A stretch of DNA of 64,000 nucleotides, from the NCBI GenBank assembly GCA_946406115.1, contig OX291549.1, forward strand, positions 26,311,901 through 26,375,900, in the 5' to 3' direction. The translations under genes were made by a program, and so were the position numbers. The DNA is from Apoda limacodes (lineage: Eukaryota > Arthropoda > Insecta > Lepidoptera > Limacodidae). This document shows positions 22,421-34,649 of the stretch, piece by piece (the first letter of the stretch is position 1; the number at the start of each line of letters is the position of its first letter). The notes beneath the pieces were generated by a model. It made no database searches. It was not told the DNA's origin and saw only the letters and a program-made list of their open reading frames with translations.

Positions 22421-23278
22421 TAAATAAGAAATACAAACAGACTTTCACAAATATGTGCTATTTACGATAAGGATAGGTACGTATAAAAATTAAACTAAAT
22501 TTCTAACAAAGCTTGGATCATAAAAACATGCATTTGATTCAAATAAAGTCAAGATTTTATTTTAACAATCTTTACTACTATGAAATTATACCTGCAATAT
22601 AATATTCAGGTATTAAAAAGTAAAAAAAAAATTAAGCAAAAACAGTAAAACGGACCGCAAATGGCCAATCCGATCGGGACGTTAAAGTCCACGAAAGCAA
22701 AGAAATTTGCAGGTTAACTTGTTACTGTATTCGTTGTACAATACAGTCCTTATGCACTAGTTTTTCGTTTCTTACCATAGTTTATTTAGTAAGAATTACA
22801 AAATTTAAAGTGAAAAAGTATGAATGAATTTTATTATAAATGAACTGTTGTTCTTATTAGAACAAATACTGTACTATTTATGAAAAGGTCGAAAAAAGCC
22901 CCATTTGCTTCTCACCAACTGGTAATGTCGTCGGATGAGCAACCTAAAGGTCCGTGATTGCTTAAAGCCAGCAGTTGTTGAATAAAATAAGAGACAACAA
23001 TTATGCTTCTTCCAACATCTCCGTGGTTTTTTTTCTACTTCCGTGGATATTTGAACAAAAAATAGTTTATGGTTTGTATTCAATAATCAACATGCTAATG
23101 CCAAATTTTTAGTTGTTGTAAGCTATTCAACACTGCATAAAAATCAGTTATCAGTTATTATTATTATTATTATTAGTTAATTGGGTATTTGTTTGATTAA
23201 TTTTAACTAACTAATGAAAAATAACTACTCTTTTTAAAATCTTTAATCTTTAATAATAGATTTTTTACATTTTAATCA
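22421..23278. other. AT-rich, nothing recognised
   Basis: There is a (TTA)n run at about 23157-23175. The 69-codon minus-strand frame at 22874-23083 has no recognisable feature. Confidence 0.45.
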
Positions 23279-23503
23279 TTATGTAGTTTTTAATGTATTG
23301 TAATAATGTATGCTTTGTGATACACCACAAAAAGTTAAGAAATGTAAAACAAAAGTAAAATCTTCGTAGCAGTTTCCACTTTCTTCACATATTATATTGG
23401 TATTTGAGCCCCCTCGAATGTTAAAAAAATTGTTGTAAGCATCTTTGTAAGAAACTTTACCACTGGAAAACAAGAAAATTATAACACATGTAAAGTATTT
23501 CAT
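23279..23503 (-). CDS. Small ORF with possible signal peptide, unidentified
   Basis: This 74-codon minus-strand ORF starts MKYFTCVIIFLFSSG, which looks like a signal peptide, then continues KVSYKDAYNNFFNIRGGSN and has cysteines in NIICEESGNCYEDF. Alternatively the ttgttttccag within the 'signal' is a splice acceptor, and the downstream part (GKVSYKDAYN...) is an exon of a larger gene. There is no recognised family or neighbouring exon. In AT-rich DNA a 74-codon frame can occur by chance. Confidence 0.22.
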   Translation of the reverse strand: MKYFTCVIIFLFSSGKVSYKDAYNNFFNIRGGSNTNIICEESGNCYEDFTFVLHFLTFCGVSQSIHYYNTLKTT

Positions 23504-24026
23504 ACTTTGCGAGTCACCCTAATTTGACCCTCTCCCCCTTTTTCAATTTGTAATGATTTAAAACAAAAATATCGCTAAACATTAGGTTAACTGCCTGTAC
23601 GTGCGTTTAGGTTCTATGCTGTTACGATGAAGTTCCGTATTTCCGTAGTTCCAGAGATTACGCAACAAACAAAATAATTTTACATCTTTAGAATATTAAG
23701 ATAGGTTAGCCACTTAAAGAAAAACACACAAACTAATCATAAGACAACTAGAAGTTGACTATCAACCCAGTAACAAAAGTGGAAATTAGCATTAGAAAAT
23801 TCTCTACGTCTTTGTCAACTCTGTTAATTCGATGGTCTATGGCACAGTGCGTGTCGTGTATCTGAAAACCAGAAACCGGCTAAGTTGTGCAATTAGTTTT
23901 CCTTACACATATCTACCTAGCCATTAGCTACAAAAACAACAATTTCTGATATTTCTTGTGTTATAGTACCTAAACTAAATAATTACTTAGGGAGTTTGTC
24001 GACACAAAATTATTATTCCCTCCCTC
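23504..24026. other. Nothing recognised
   Basis: AT-rich DNA without coding or repeat features that I can name. Confidence 0.45.
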
Positions 24027-24300
24027 GCAGCCTAGTTGGTAGTGTGGCCAGCTGCTGTGCAGAGGGTGTGGGTTCGATTCCCGCACTGGACAAACATTTA
24101 TGTCATACTATAAACATTTGTGTTTGTTTTGAGTCTGGGTGTATTTATGTATGATGTGTATGTATTTACAAAAAAAAAAAAAATATTTATGTATTTGTAT
24201 CTTTTGTCTGGTACCCATAACACAAGCTTTGCTTACTTTGGGGCCAGACGACGCTGTATGTAATGCCCAAAAATATTTATTATTATTTATGATTAGTAAC
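24027..24300 (+). mobile_element. tRNA-derived SINE (SINE-1)
   Basis: The head resembles a tRNA: an A-box-like segment (cctagttggtagtgtgg) and a clean B box (gggttcgattcccgcac) about 35 bp later. The body contains ctgggtgtatttatgtatg, an A run, then ttttgtctggtacccataac and ggggccagacgacgctgtat, ending in (TTA)n. A nearly complete second copy lies in reverse at 55499-55745, and tail fragments are at 48938-49020 and 49775-49890. Confidence 0.82.
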
Positions 24301-25607
24301 GGTCGCTCGACTGGTGACCTTCTAGTGTATCTCACACACCGATGGGCACTAGCCATTGAGAGTCAGGGGGAGGCATTGGCATGTAGCCTGGACATAGCGA
24401 AGGCGTTCGATCGGGTCTGGCACCGCGGTCTTCTATCGAAGTTGCCATCTTACGGAGTGCCCGAGGGTTTGTGCAAATGGGTGGCTAGCTTTTTGTCCGG
24501 CAGACGCATACGAGCCGTAGTTGACGGTAGTTGCTCTGATAGCATGGACATTAATGCTGGTGTCCCGCAAGGCTCTGTGCTGTCTCCTACGCTGTTTCTA
24601 CTGCATATCAATGACATGTTGGACATGAACAACATACATTGCTATGCAGATGACAGTACTGGAGACGCTTTTTACACGGGTCGTGCAAACATCCCTCGTT
24701 CCGTTGTGGAGGAAAACCGCGGAGAACTTGTGTCTCAAATCGAGACCACACTGTCCCAGGTCTCTGACTGGGGACGGGTAAACTTGGTCCGATTCAACCC
24801 TACAAAGACACAAGTGTGCGCGTTCACCGCTAAGAAAACTCCATTCACTGTAGTCCCACAATTCCAGAACACTCCCCTCTCCATCTCCAAGAGCATTGGG
24901 ATCCTTGGTGTCGACATCTCCAGCGATGTTCAGTTCCGAGATCATTTATCAGATAAGGTGAAGCTGGCGTCCAAAAAACTTGGTGTACTCAACAGAGCGA
25001 AGCAGTGCTTCACGTCGGGGCAAAGGTTGTTACTTTACAAGTCGCAAGTTCGGCCCCATATGGAGTACTGCTGCCATCTCTGGGCAGGTGCACCCGGATA
25101 CCAGCTTGGCCCTTTTGACTCGGTTCAACGACGGGCTGTGAGAATTGTCGACGATTCCAAACTCACTTGCGGTATCGAGCCCTTAAGTCTAAGGAGAGAC
25201 TTTGCCTCACTGTGTGTGTTCTACCGCTTGTACAATGGGTTGTGTTCTGAGGAATTGTTCGAAATGATGCCCACGGCTACTTTCTACCATCGCACCGCTC
25301 GCCATCGGCAGGGAATCCATTCTCACACTTTAGAACCTAAATGGTCGCGTACAGTGCGGTTTCAGAGAAACTTCCTCCCGCGAACGCTTAAGTTGTGGAA
25401 TGAGCTCCCTGCCAAGGTATTCTGCAAGGACTACAGTATGGAGTTCTTCAAGAAAGAAGTTATTAGATTTCTGAAGGGTCGGCAACGCGCAAGTGATACC
25501 CCTGGTGTTGCAAGCGTCCATAGGCTACGGTGACCGCTTACCATCAGGCGGGCCGTAAGCTTGTTTGCCACCTTAGTGGTATAAAAAAAAAAAAAAAAAA
25601 AAAAAAA
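24301..25607 (+). mobile_element. LINE-A non-LTR retrotransposon, best copy, 5'-truncated
   Basis: One uninterrupted frame of about 410 codons ends at 25533. It starts inside the reverse transcriptase at GRSTGDLLVYL and continues SLDIAKAFDRVWHRGL (catalytic D), INAGVPQGSVLSPTLFLLHI, HCYADDSTGDAFYTG (catalytic YADD), FNPTKTQVCAF, VRPHMEYCCHLWAGAP and the C-terminal domain LWNELPAKVF...FFKKEVIRFLKG. A short 3' UTR ends ccttagtggtat followed by about 25 A residues (25583-25607). The lack of lesions makes this the youngest copy of the family here. It lacks the endonuclease and the first RT motifs, so it cannot be autonomous. The frame opens upstream into SINE-1, which is not part of the gene. Confidence 0.92.
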
Positions 25608-27890
25608 ATGTATGGTGCCTTTGAAATTGTAATTGAAGGTAGGTACTTACACGGCAGAATCGTTGGATTCGTTACGTTGTTGATCAGTTTTTACCAAGTC
25701 TCTAGGTTAATGTGATTCAATTCCGGGCCTTTTTCAGTTCTCTGTAAATTATAATGTAGGCAAATGAATAAATTTGCTAATTTTTACCGTTAAAATAAAT
25801 AAAATAGGTAGGGACATAGGTCTGTACATAATATTTTGGCATATTTTATGGATAACAGAAGTAGTCTTGGCTTAGCACCTACCCACGTAGGTGCCTAATT
25901 ACTTTTTAAAATTGTCCTGAGAATAATCAGATTCGATAATATTTAGATCAATTTCATAAATTGCCTGGCTTGTTTTATGTTTTCTGGAAAATAAATTAAT
26001 AAATTATTCGTACATAGCGTAGGTCGTTCCTACTGCACGAAAAATAAAATAGGTAACAGCAAACGTTAAACAAGCAAAAAAATTTGCAATAAATTACCTA
26101 ACCCATTATTAACAGATTTCGAAACGACGCGCAATGTACATGAAAATTAGTTTATACCTAACTCCGCCGTGGTTACTTTTTATAAAACCAACTTCTAAAA
26201 AATCAGCTCCTTCTTTTCAATTCCTGAATTAGCTGACTGTGACAGGTTTTTCTATACAAAATAATATTTATTTATGTATCTATATATGTAGGTATCTTTA
26301 TTATTAAATTATTACAATAAGTACTTACTTCATTTTCCCAACTTTTGTAGTTGACATTGCTTCAATTTATTTAGCTTTGACATCTTTGCGCCTTTTCGAT
26401 GTTTGTAATAGTTGATATTAAACTAATTTGAAAATAGGTAGGTACTTATTCACAACTCAAACTAATACACACAAAAGTAACAATACCTACGTCATATCGC
26501 AATATGTAGGTCAATAATATTAACTCAAATAAAAAAAATGTCCACAATTACCTAACAAGGTAGGTACTTAAATAAAATAATGCGTCTTTCCACAAATAAA
26601 AATACGCCCTTTTGCTGAAAGTAATAAAAAAAAAACATGACAAAATTGTTTTTTTTACGCAGCTGAAAACTTTAGTCGGCACAGCTACAAATTTTAGGAA
26701 AAAAGTGATACGTGCTCACAGCATAGAGGTCGCAACCGTTCTGCCGCCCGTCGCCTGCGCAGGCTACCGCTACCATAGAATTGTAACATAATACTATTTT
26801 TGTATGTTTTCCAAAAAATACAAACGTTATTAAAAAAACGTTCTAAATAATTGAAGAGAGTACTTCACCTTCACATGTGTCTTAGTTTTAAATCGATATA
26901 TCAGAATCACTCGAAGTTCATTGGATATTTCTATCAAAATATGCTAGTTTTCAATTCTGTTTTTAATTCTGGTTCTAGAGAAACTATGAGACTATAATAA
27001 GGAATACAATATATTTTATTTCAAATTAAAGATAATAGTTATGACATATTTTATAGCATTTCAAAAATACGAAAATCAACGTTTGGTATTGGGAAGGCTC
27101 TTAAGTTTGAAGTAACTTGACATTAAAATATTTTATCTTAGACAAACTTGCTAGACCCATTTAGGGGCTGAATTTTGAATTTGATTAAAAAAATTATTGT
27201 TGCTCACTAAAATTTATACTTTACACCCGTGCAGGTTGAATTTGGCAAAACGCCGAAATGCGTGTTTTAATATTTTCCAATCCCGTACAAAATTTGCAAA
27301 ACAATATTAATTTCAGCATTTGAAATTTGAAAAAAAAGCATCCATGCTAATTTTTAGGAAAATTTGATCTAAATAATATTCTTTTAACTTGCCACACTTG
27401 CACCCCTTTAGAGGAAGAACTTGAAGAACACTACAACACTAAAGCAAGTGTTTTTGATTTATATCGAAGAGCTTTGATACTTACACGGTAAAAAAAAATT
27501 AGTTGAGCCAAGAGAATATCGTTTCATATATGCACCAACGAATATTTACTTCATCTAAGATATTATTTCTCTTAAATATTTAAAATAATATGAAGTTAAC
27601 ACAAGATCAAATTTCTTTGAACCAGTAAATAAAACTCTATTACTTTGAAACAATATTTAATTCATTGAAGAAAAATTTGCTTCTTTATTTAAAATACTTG
27701 GTTTTTTTGGGCGTAGAACTTCGTGCGTTATTGCACGGAAGAAATGTCTAGTTCACACAAGAGAATAGTGCTCTTAACTTGACTACATCAGCTCTTAAAT
27801 TAATAACATTATATTTTAGTTTAAAACAAAAAATGTTTCGGTCCAAAATGACATAGTTGTCCGTCAAGATTAAATAAAGTTTTTTAAAAA
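25608..27890. other. AT-rich, no gene recognised
   Basis: Frequent 'taggtacttac' and 'taggtaggta' words look like decayed repeats, but I can assign none. A short GC-rich patch lies at about 26740-26775. Confidence 0.45.
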
Positions 27891-27897
27891 GCCCTAC

Positions 27898-28226
27898 GCC
27901 TCTTTTCTGGAGGCTTGGGCCATATAGAGTCAGTTTACCGCACTGACTTAGTGTGTGTCTTAGCGGACGTTTGTCGAGCTAGTGCCCTACTGCAGAGGCA
28001 CAGGCCTCTTTTCTGGAGGCTTGGGCCATATAGTCAGTCTACCGCACTGCCTTTATTTGGACTTTGTCAAGCTTAGTAGCTATTCTCGCCTTTAGCTGAT
28101 TATGCACTACTGCAGAGGCACAGGCCTCTTTTTTGGAGGCTTGGGCCATATAGTCAGTCTACCGCACTGCATTTATTTGGACTTTGTCAAGCTTAGTAGC
28201 TATTCTCGCCTTTAGCTAATTATACA
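27898..28226. repeat. 120 bp tandem repeat, three copies
   Basis: Units begin at 27898, 28004 and 28124, each with gcctcttttctggaggcttg and ggccatatagtcagt..ccgcactg. Units two and three are almost identical through gactttgtcaagcttagtag and ctattctcgcctttagct. Unit one is shorter (106 bp) and diverges in its second half. Its start ('tactgcagaggcacaggcct' before units two and three) resembles the tail of RTE-type elements. Confidence 0.88.
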
Positions 28227-28288
28227 GCGTTATGTTTAATTATAATTGTTATGACTATTTAACGATCCTTCTTAAACATGGAAGAAAA

Positions 28289-28380
28289 AGCGGTCACCCA
28301 TCCAAGTACTGACCACGGTCGACGTTGCTTAACTTCGCTTATCGTTTCAGATAGACGAATGCAACTGGGCCACGAGCTTT
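28289..28380 (-). repeat. 5S rRNA-derived element (pseudogene or SINE3-type head)
   Basis: On the minus strand the blocks gcgaagttaagcaacgtcga and gtggtcagtacttggatggg, followed by tgaccgc, match the A-box to C-box part of 5S rRNA very closely in order and spacing. The 5' third (gctcgtggcccagttgcatt) is more divergent, and the usual 3' closing stem is missing. It is therefore not a working 5S gene, but a pseudogene or the promoter head of a 5S-type SINE. Confidence 0.6.
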
Positions 28381-30348
28381 TCAATTCTCAGAAAATAATT
28401 AACTGTAGGTTTCTCGCATAAACTGATACTAATTTGACGCCCAAACCCCTTCAATAAACAATTATTTAAAATTAACAGCCAACACGAAATCCTATGAAGG
28501 ACAGTGATGAGGTTCATTCAATTTTAAAAATGCAGGTATTTACTTAAACGAAAAGAAAATTCGTTCAAAGCGATACTGGCTGATTAATTTCAACGAAAAT
28601 GTTTAATATTTTAAAGCAGGTATTTTATTTGTTTCGACTAAAACAAGAGTTTCAGCTTAAAATATCAGATTTTGAGTCAAGAATCTAACAAATTCTGTTA
28701 AAATTTTTATTTTCTCTAATTCAAAACAATATTATCTTAACTGAACATTTCACTGGCTTTGATTTAAGATACAATTATTTTCATCGAAAGATATAGTTTT
28801 TAATAAGTGACGTCGCAGATTTAAGAAAACCATGATTTTGGCGCAAAATAAATTATATCAAGGCAAAATTATTTTTTGTTTCAAACGAAGAAAAATAAAA
28901 TGTTGCATATAAAAATGTATTTATTTTGTACAAGAACATTAACTGTCTTAGGGTAATTAATTTAAGTTTGGTTGATCTAAAACGTACATTTATTTGTATA
29001 ATGAAAAATTTGTTCATACGAAAAGAAGTTTATCAATTTCGATTGATAAAATGATTTTTTTTCTGGGAAATAATATTGCCTTCTGTGAACAAAATATGTC
29101 CAAAATAGTTGGATTTCTTGACTGAATGCAAATTATTTTGGTGGAATACAACTTGGAAACTCTTTTTTTTCCGTGTAGTTTCTTGTAGATTCTATAAATA
29201 AAAATAATTGCACACATAGTTTGCCATCTACTTTTTCCTCTTGGGGGTTTAATTTTGAACACCCCAAAAACTCCTTTTTCATTATGTATTCAAAAAAGTT
29301 TGAAGTAAATTGGGCAAAGAAATACTTTATCTCATATCTTGTATCCCTCTTAGCAGGCTGAATTAAAAAAAAAACTGAAACATTCACTTCATTAATTATG
29401 TCAAGAGCATAAATAGCGATTTTAGAGTAAACACTGTCACCTCGTTTCTTCCACTTAGGGGTTGATTCTCGAAAAATACTGAAACACGTCATTCTTAACT
29501 GCATATTTTCAGTAAATGTACCAATTGTAAGAGTTTTATTTACAAAAATAGCCGGATTCCCATGGAAATCCCAGTGGGATGAGTTCCCACAAACAGTGAA
29601 ATATATCAATCTCGATTTTTACTCAAAAGTTCAAATACCGAGTTTCATGGATTTGATTTAAAAAAATGAGGGTTTTTCATACAAACTTCCTAAACCGATA
29701 TCACCGTCTTAGGTGTCAAATTTAAAAAAAACCGTTATTAAACGACACCTTCAATATTTAACAAACTTTTATATATATAGAAGATTTTTATGTGCGAATA
29801 CCAAAAAATCTAAGAATGAAAACGTACTATTCTTCTATTCTAAATTTTATAATAAAACTTTATTACTATTCGCATAAGTCACCTGCCTGTAAAATTTCGA
29901 TTGACTTCGAGAATCGATTGAAAGATGGCAGATATATAAAACTGTGACTGCGGACGGAACCGTTTTTTTCCATTTGGATATGGAATCCTATCAAACGCAA
30001 GTGCTAATAGCCGACTGAGTTTTCTCCCCGGTTACAACGGACTGCGTGTAGTCCACCACCAGATACTATTTCATAATCCTTAATTTTTCGGTCACCGGAG
30101 AGAATCCATATAAATAAATCCTGAAACACATTGCTTTAATGTCAGTCACAAACTTTATTCAAATTATTTATGGGGCCTATTTCATTGCTTACGCGAGTGG
30201 ACCCCCGGGTTCAACAGCAATCCCGCAAGCATTAGCTCTTATTTCATTATGACTTAAATAAGAAAATATTAATCAAAACCATCTGAAGCGCAACAAGTTT
30301 TTCACTCCACAAATAGAAGTCTTAAGATGTTTGAACATTCTAACAATA
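28381..30348. other. AT-rich, no gene recognised; old repeat pieces likely
   Basis: A 158-codon minus-strand frame at 29133-29609 has no domain that I recognise and overlaps repeat-like words (gatttccatgggaatccgg). I regard it as chance or transposon debris. Confidence 0.4.
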
Positions 30349-31851
30349 CCTATTACTCGTATAAGTTCTATAAAGCTTTCTCAGTTACTAAGTTAAGTTC
30401 TCTTACTAAGTTAATGCATCGATTTTGAAATAAATTCCCTTCTGAGGTTTTCCTTAGGGACTACATTATGGGGTTCTTTATAGGGAAAAAATAGGTTTTT
30501 AAAGAGTTGGCCACGGACAAGTAATGACCCTAGTGTTTAGTTGTTTAGGCGGGCCGTAACCTTGTTTGACACTGTAGTATTACAAAAAAGATCTCTACTT
30601 TTCAAATCCCACTCTTTTCAAGACCCAAATAACAAGATAACCTAGTCAACTTTTCACTTTTTGCGTAAGAGTGCAGATTTATGGAGTTGCATCGTGGAAT
30701 AGGCCCCAGGTCGCACCAGTACTCTGTTACATCATTAAGTAATAGTGCTCCGCGGTTTCATTTATGCGGTTATGCCAATAATTTAGTTAAATACCTATTC
30801 TGTTACGCCATTTATATATAATTTGAACAAAAAAATCACGTTTGTTGTATGGGGGGCCCCCTCAAATATTTATTTTATTCTGTTTTATGGTATTTGTTGT
30901 TATAACGGCAACAGAAATACATCTTCTGTAAAAATTTTAACTGTCTAACTATCACGTCATTAGATACAGCCTGCTGACAAACAGACGGACAGATAGGGTC
31001 CCTTATTCCCTTATTAACCTTTGGGCACGGAACCCTAAAAATGTTAGTCCTTGTCCAAAGTTTCTTGTCTTGTAACTTGAATTTCAATAATAAAATTATC
31101 TTGTGAATAAAAAAATTAGAATCAGTCTTTAAATGTGTGTTATATATACAAAGTGAATACTTTTATTGATGACATTTGATTGGTTACCATTTGCTGCAAT
31201 AAAGCAGAACAAGTGGTTACCTAAATTTGAAGATACGTCAATTCATGATTATTACGGCCTGCGTGTATCTACACTATCAATTAATACTTAAGTCTCTTTC
31301 TGGTATCTTGCGTTCGAAACGTTTGAAAGAGGTACCACGCACCCGCTTGCCTGACGAAACACCCATATCTCTAAAAACACCCAAAAAGGTACTTAAACTT
31401 ATTTACGACAGGTATTAACTAGGGCAGGTATTTATAGAATGGATACCGCATACCGGAAAGCTCCCTAGCTCGATGGACCGACGACCATAAGAGAGTGGCC
31501 GGTGGTGGCTGAATGCGGAAGGCTAAGGATCGCAAGAAGTGGCGCGCCATAAGAGGCTTGCCTCTAGCAGAGCACTTGAATAAGCTGATTATAATAATTA
31601 ATTCAAAATCTTTTTATTCAAATAGGTAACTAAGAGCACTTTCGAATCGTCAAGTGAATTAACTACAACTAGCTTTACAAACTAATTACAATACTGTTTT
31701 ATTGTGTGCGTCCAATAGGTAATCGTTGTAAAATCACAAATTATACATAATATTATAGTCTATCAACTAATAAATACCTGTGTTGTATTGAAACAAGATT
31801 TACAATGTAAATTGTTTTATTTAAAAAAAAACAATCATAATTTAGGTAATA
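30349..31851 (+). repeat. Left arm of a large inverted duplication
   Basis: This ~1.5 kb segment recurs in reverse at 33113-34642. The arm is a mosaic: LINE-A 3' end (30436-30590), the common short element of 9033 (30830-31040) and an RTE LINE tail (about 31440-31580, reading ARWTDDHKRVAGGG then RKAKDRKKWRAI). In the inner ~250 bp (31540-31790) I count only about three mismatches to the other arm, so the duplication is recent. The presence of several unrelated elements shows it is a segmental duplication, not a single transposon. Confidence 0.9.
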
Positions 31852-33112
31852 TTTCAATAGCCAACTGTTTTTCAGATTGCATAGTCCGTTGTATGTCCAA
31901 ATAAAGTATTTAATTGTGTAATTATTCCCTGTGTATAAATTGATTTGTCCTGTTAAATGTCCAAAACAATGCATACTGTAATTTCATTGAGGACTTTGAA
32001 GAGGTTTAATTTAATTACCACGTAGACTTAATTTCGTTTTAAAATATGAATAAAATCGTTCGGCAGATTTATCTTAATTACCGAGCAAAAGAAGGTAGAT
32101 TAAAGAATAATAGAATACGCTTGAATAGAGCTTCGTCAAATAGAATTGAAATTTATGAATGGCTGCTTCATTACAATAATTTATGCTGCTTTTTGCTTTG
32201 AACATAAATATTGATGAGTACTTATTTACGTATACTTATTTATTTGCCATGGTTACGATGTTGGTGATAAAACATAAGTTAAATGCTGAACACACTACAT
32301 TTAGATATTTGGCAAAAATAGGAACATCAATTCACAAACAATATCGAATGCTTATTACATATTTTCTGATGGCACTGATTTAATATAACATTTCAATCAA
32401 CTTGGTAATTTGATTGGAGAAGTTATAGAAAAATGTCTAGTCAAGTTAGAGTAATTTTCAAAGAAAAAAAATGCAAAACATAATCACCTACATTTAAAAC
32501 TTTATTGCAAACATTTTTCTACGAATCAAAATGATACCTACATTAACAAAAATCCCATGTAAATTTAATTCGTAGATACTAATAAAAATAACAAAAATAA
32601 ATTCGAACAAGCTAAAATAGCTTAGCGAAAAAGGTCACCAATATTTTCACAGAAATTTCATTCAAAACACCAATTTATCTTCGTGAACAAATGCTTTTAC
32701 AACATCGTGAAAACAAGGGTGCTGACTGTTGGGCTCTTCAGCTGTAATGACGCCCGAAAACAATGTATAATTTTAGTATTCTGCTAAACCTTCTTCATTA
32801 TTTCCTAATACTTAAACGTTTTTGGCCAACCGGGCGTAGACAAAGACATTGGCACTTTATTTCTGATACAACATTGTTTGTTTTCTGTAGATGGATTAAT
32901 TAATAGTTAAATACTAATGTTTAGTTGATTCAATTAAAAGATCGTTATTGTTTTAATAATAGCACATCCTGAGCCTTTGTTTCTTAAAAAAAATATTGCC
33001 TGGACTAATCCGACTAACTAACTTGCTGAACGAAGCAAACTTAATAATTCAGTCTATCTCGATACTTTCATGAGTCTTTAAAATATAGTGATGACAGGCT
33101 GAGAGAATCTTG
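31852..33112. other. Spacer of the inverted duplication
   Basis: About 1.26 kb of unique-looking AT-rich DNA. The part 32472-32590 recurs in reverse at 34650-34757, just beyond the right arm. There is no gene; the small frame at 32183-32383 has no recognisable feature. Confidence 0.7.
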
Positions 33113-34642
33113 GCAAATATTATCTAAATTATGATTGATTTTTTATAATCAAACTATTTACATTGTAAATCTTGTTTATTAATTGTTTCAATACAACACA
33201 GGTATTTATTAGTTGATAGACTATAATATTATGTGTAATTTGTGATTTTACAACGATTACCTATTGGACGCACACAATAAAACAGTATTGTAATTTGTTT
33301 GTAAAGCTAGTTGTAGTTAATTCACTTGACGATTCGAAAGTGCTCTTAGTTACCTATTTGAATAAAAAGATTTTGAATTAATTATTATAATCAGCTTATT
33401 CTAGTGCTCTGCTAGAGGCAAGCCTCTTATGGCGCGCCTTCCGTCAGCCAGCCTTCCGCGTTCAGCCACCACCGGCCACTCTCATATGGTCGTCGGTCCA
33501 TCGAGTTAGGGAGCCTATCACGCTTCGCTTTCCGGTATGCGGTATCCATTCTATAAATACCTGCCCTAGTTAATACCTGTCGTAAATAAGTTTAAGTACC
33601 TTTTAGGGTGTTTTTAGAGATATGGGTGTTTCGTCAGGCAAGCGGGTGCGTGGTATCTCTTTCAAACGTTTCGCACGCAAGATACCAGAAAGAGACTTAA
33701 GTATTAATTGATAGTGTAGATACACGCCGGCCGTAATAATCATGAATTGACGTATCTTCAAATTTAGGTAACCACTTTTTCTGCTTTATTTCAGCAAATG
33801 GTAACCAATCAAATGTCATTAATAAAAGTATTCACTTTGTATATATAACACACATTTAAAGACTGATTTTATTTTTTTTATTCACAACATAATTTTATTA
33901 TTGAAATTCAAGTTACAAGACAAGAAACTTTGGACAAGGACTAACATTTTTAGGGTTCCGTACCCAAAAGGTAATAATGGAATAAGGGACCCTATTACTA
34001 AGACTCCGCTGTCCGTCCGTACGTCCGTCTGTTTGTCACCAGGCTGTATCTAATGACGTGATAGTTAGACAGTTAAAATTTTCACAGAAGATGTATTTCT
34101 GTTGCCGCTATAACAATAAATACCACAAAACAGAATAAAATAAATATTTGAGTGGGGGCCCCATACAACAAACGTGATTGTTTTGTTCAAATTATGTATA
34201 TAAATGGCGTAACAGAATAGGTATTTAACTATATTATTGGCATAACCGCATAAAAGAAACCGCGGAGCACTATTCCTTTATGATGTAACAGAGTACTGGT
34301 GCGACCTGGGGCCTATTCCAAGATGCAACTCCATAAATCTGCACTCTTACGCAAAAAGTGAAGAGTTGATGTTGGTTATCTTGTTATTTGGGTCTTTAAA
34401 AGAGTGGGATTTGAAAAGTAGAGATCTTTTTTGTACTACTACAGTGTCAAACAATGTTACGGTCCGCCTTAACAACTAAACACTAGGATCATTACTTGCC
34501 CGTGGCCAACTCTTTAAAAACCTATTTTTTCCCTAAGGTAAACATCAGAAGGAAATTTATTCCAAAATCGATGCGTTAACTTAGTAAGAGAACTTAACTT
34601 AGTAACTGAGAAAGCTTTATAGAACTTATACGAGTAATAGTT
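33113..34642 (-). repeat. Right arm of a large inverted duplication
   Basis: This is the reverse complement of 30349-31851, from catgatt..ataaatac at the inner end to cgagtaatag at the outer end. It contains the reversed RTE tail (about 33395-33560), the short element (33945-34195) and a LINE-A end (34440-34600). Small indels separate the arms; for example, there is an extra 'gcgaagcgtgataggct'-like block near 33520. Confidence 0.9.
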
Positions 34643-34649
34643 ATTGTTT

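Noticed and set aside
24027..24100. A tRNA gene
   Set aside because: Same reason: tRNA-like promoter boxes but no closed cloverleaf, and a second copy with the same body exists at 55499.
24139..24300. Extra N-terminal 55 codons of the LINE-A frame
   Set aside because: They are translated from SINE-1 sequence that only happens to be open.
28289..28380. A functional 5S rRNA gene
   Set aside because: The outer helix and the 5' third do not match, and no T-run terminator is placed correctly.
29133..29609. 158-codon minus-strand frame as a gene
   Set aside because: No domain, no splice context, composition like random AT-rich DNA, and it overlaps repeat-like words.
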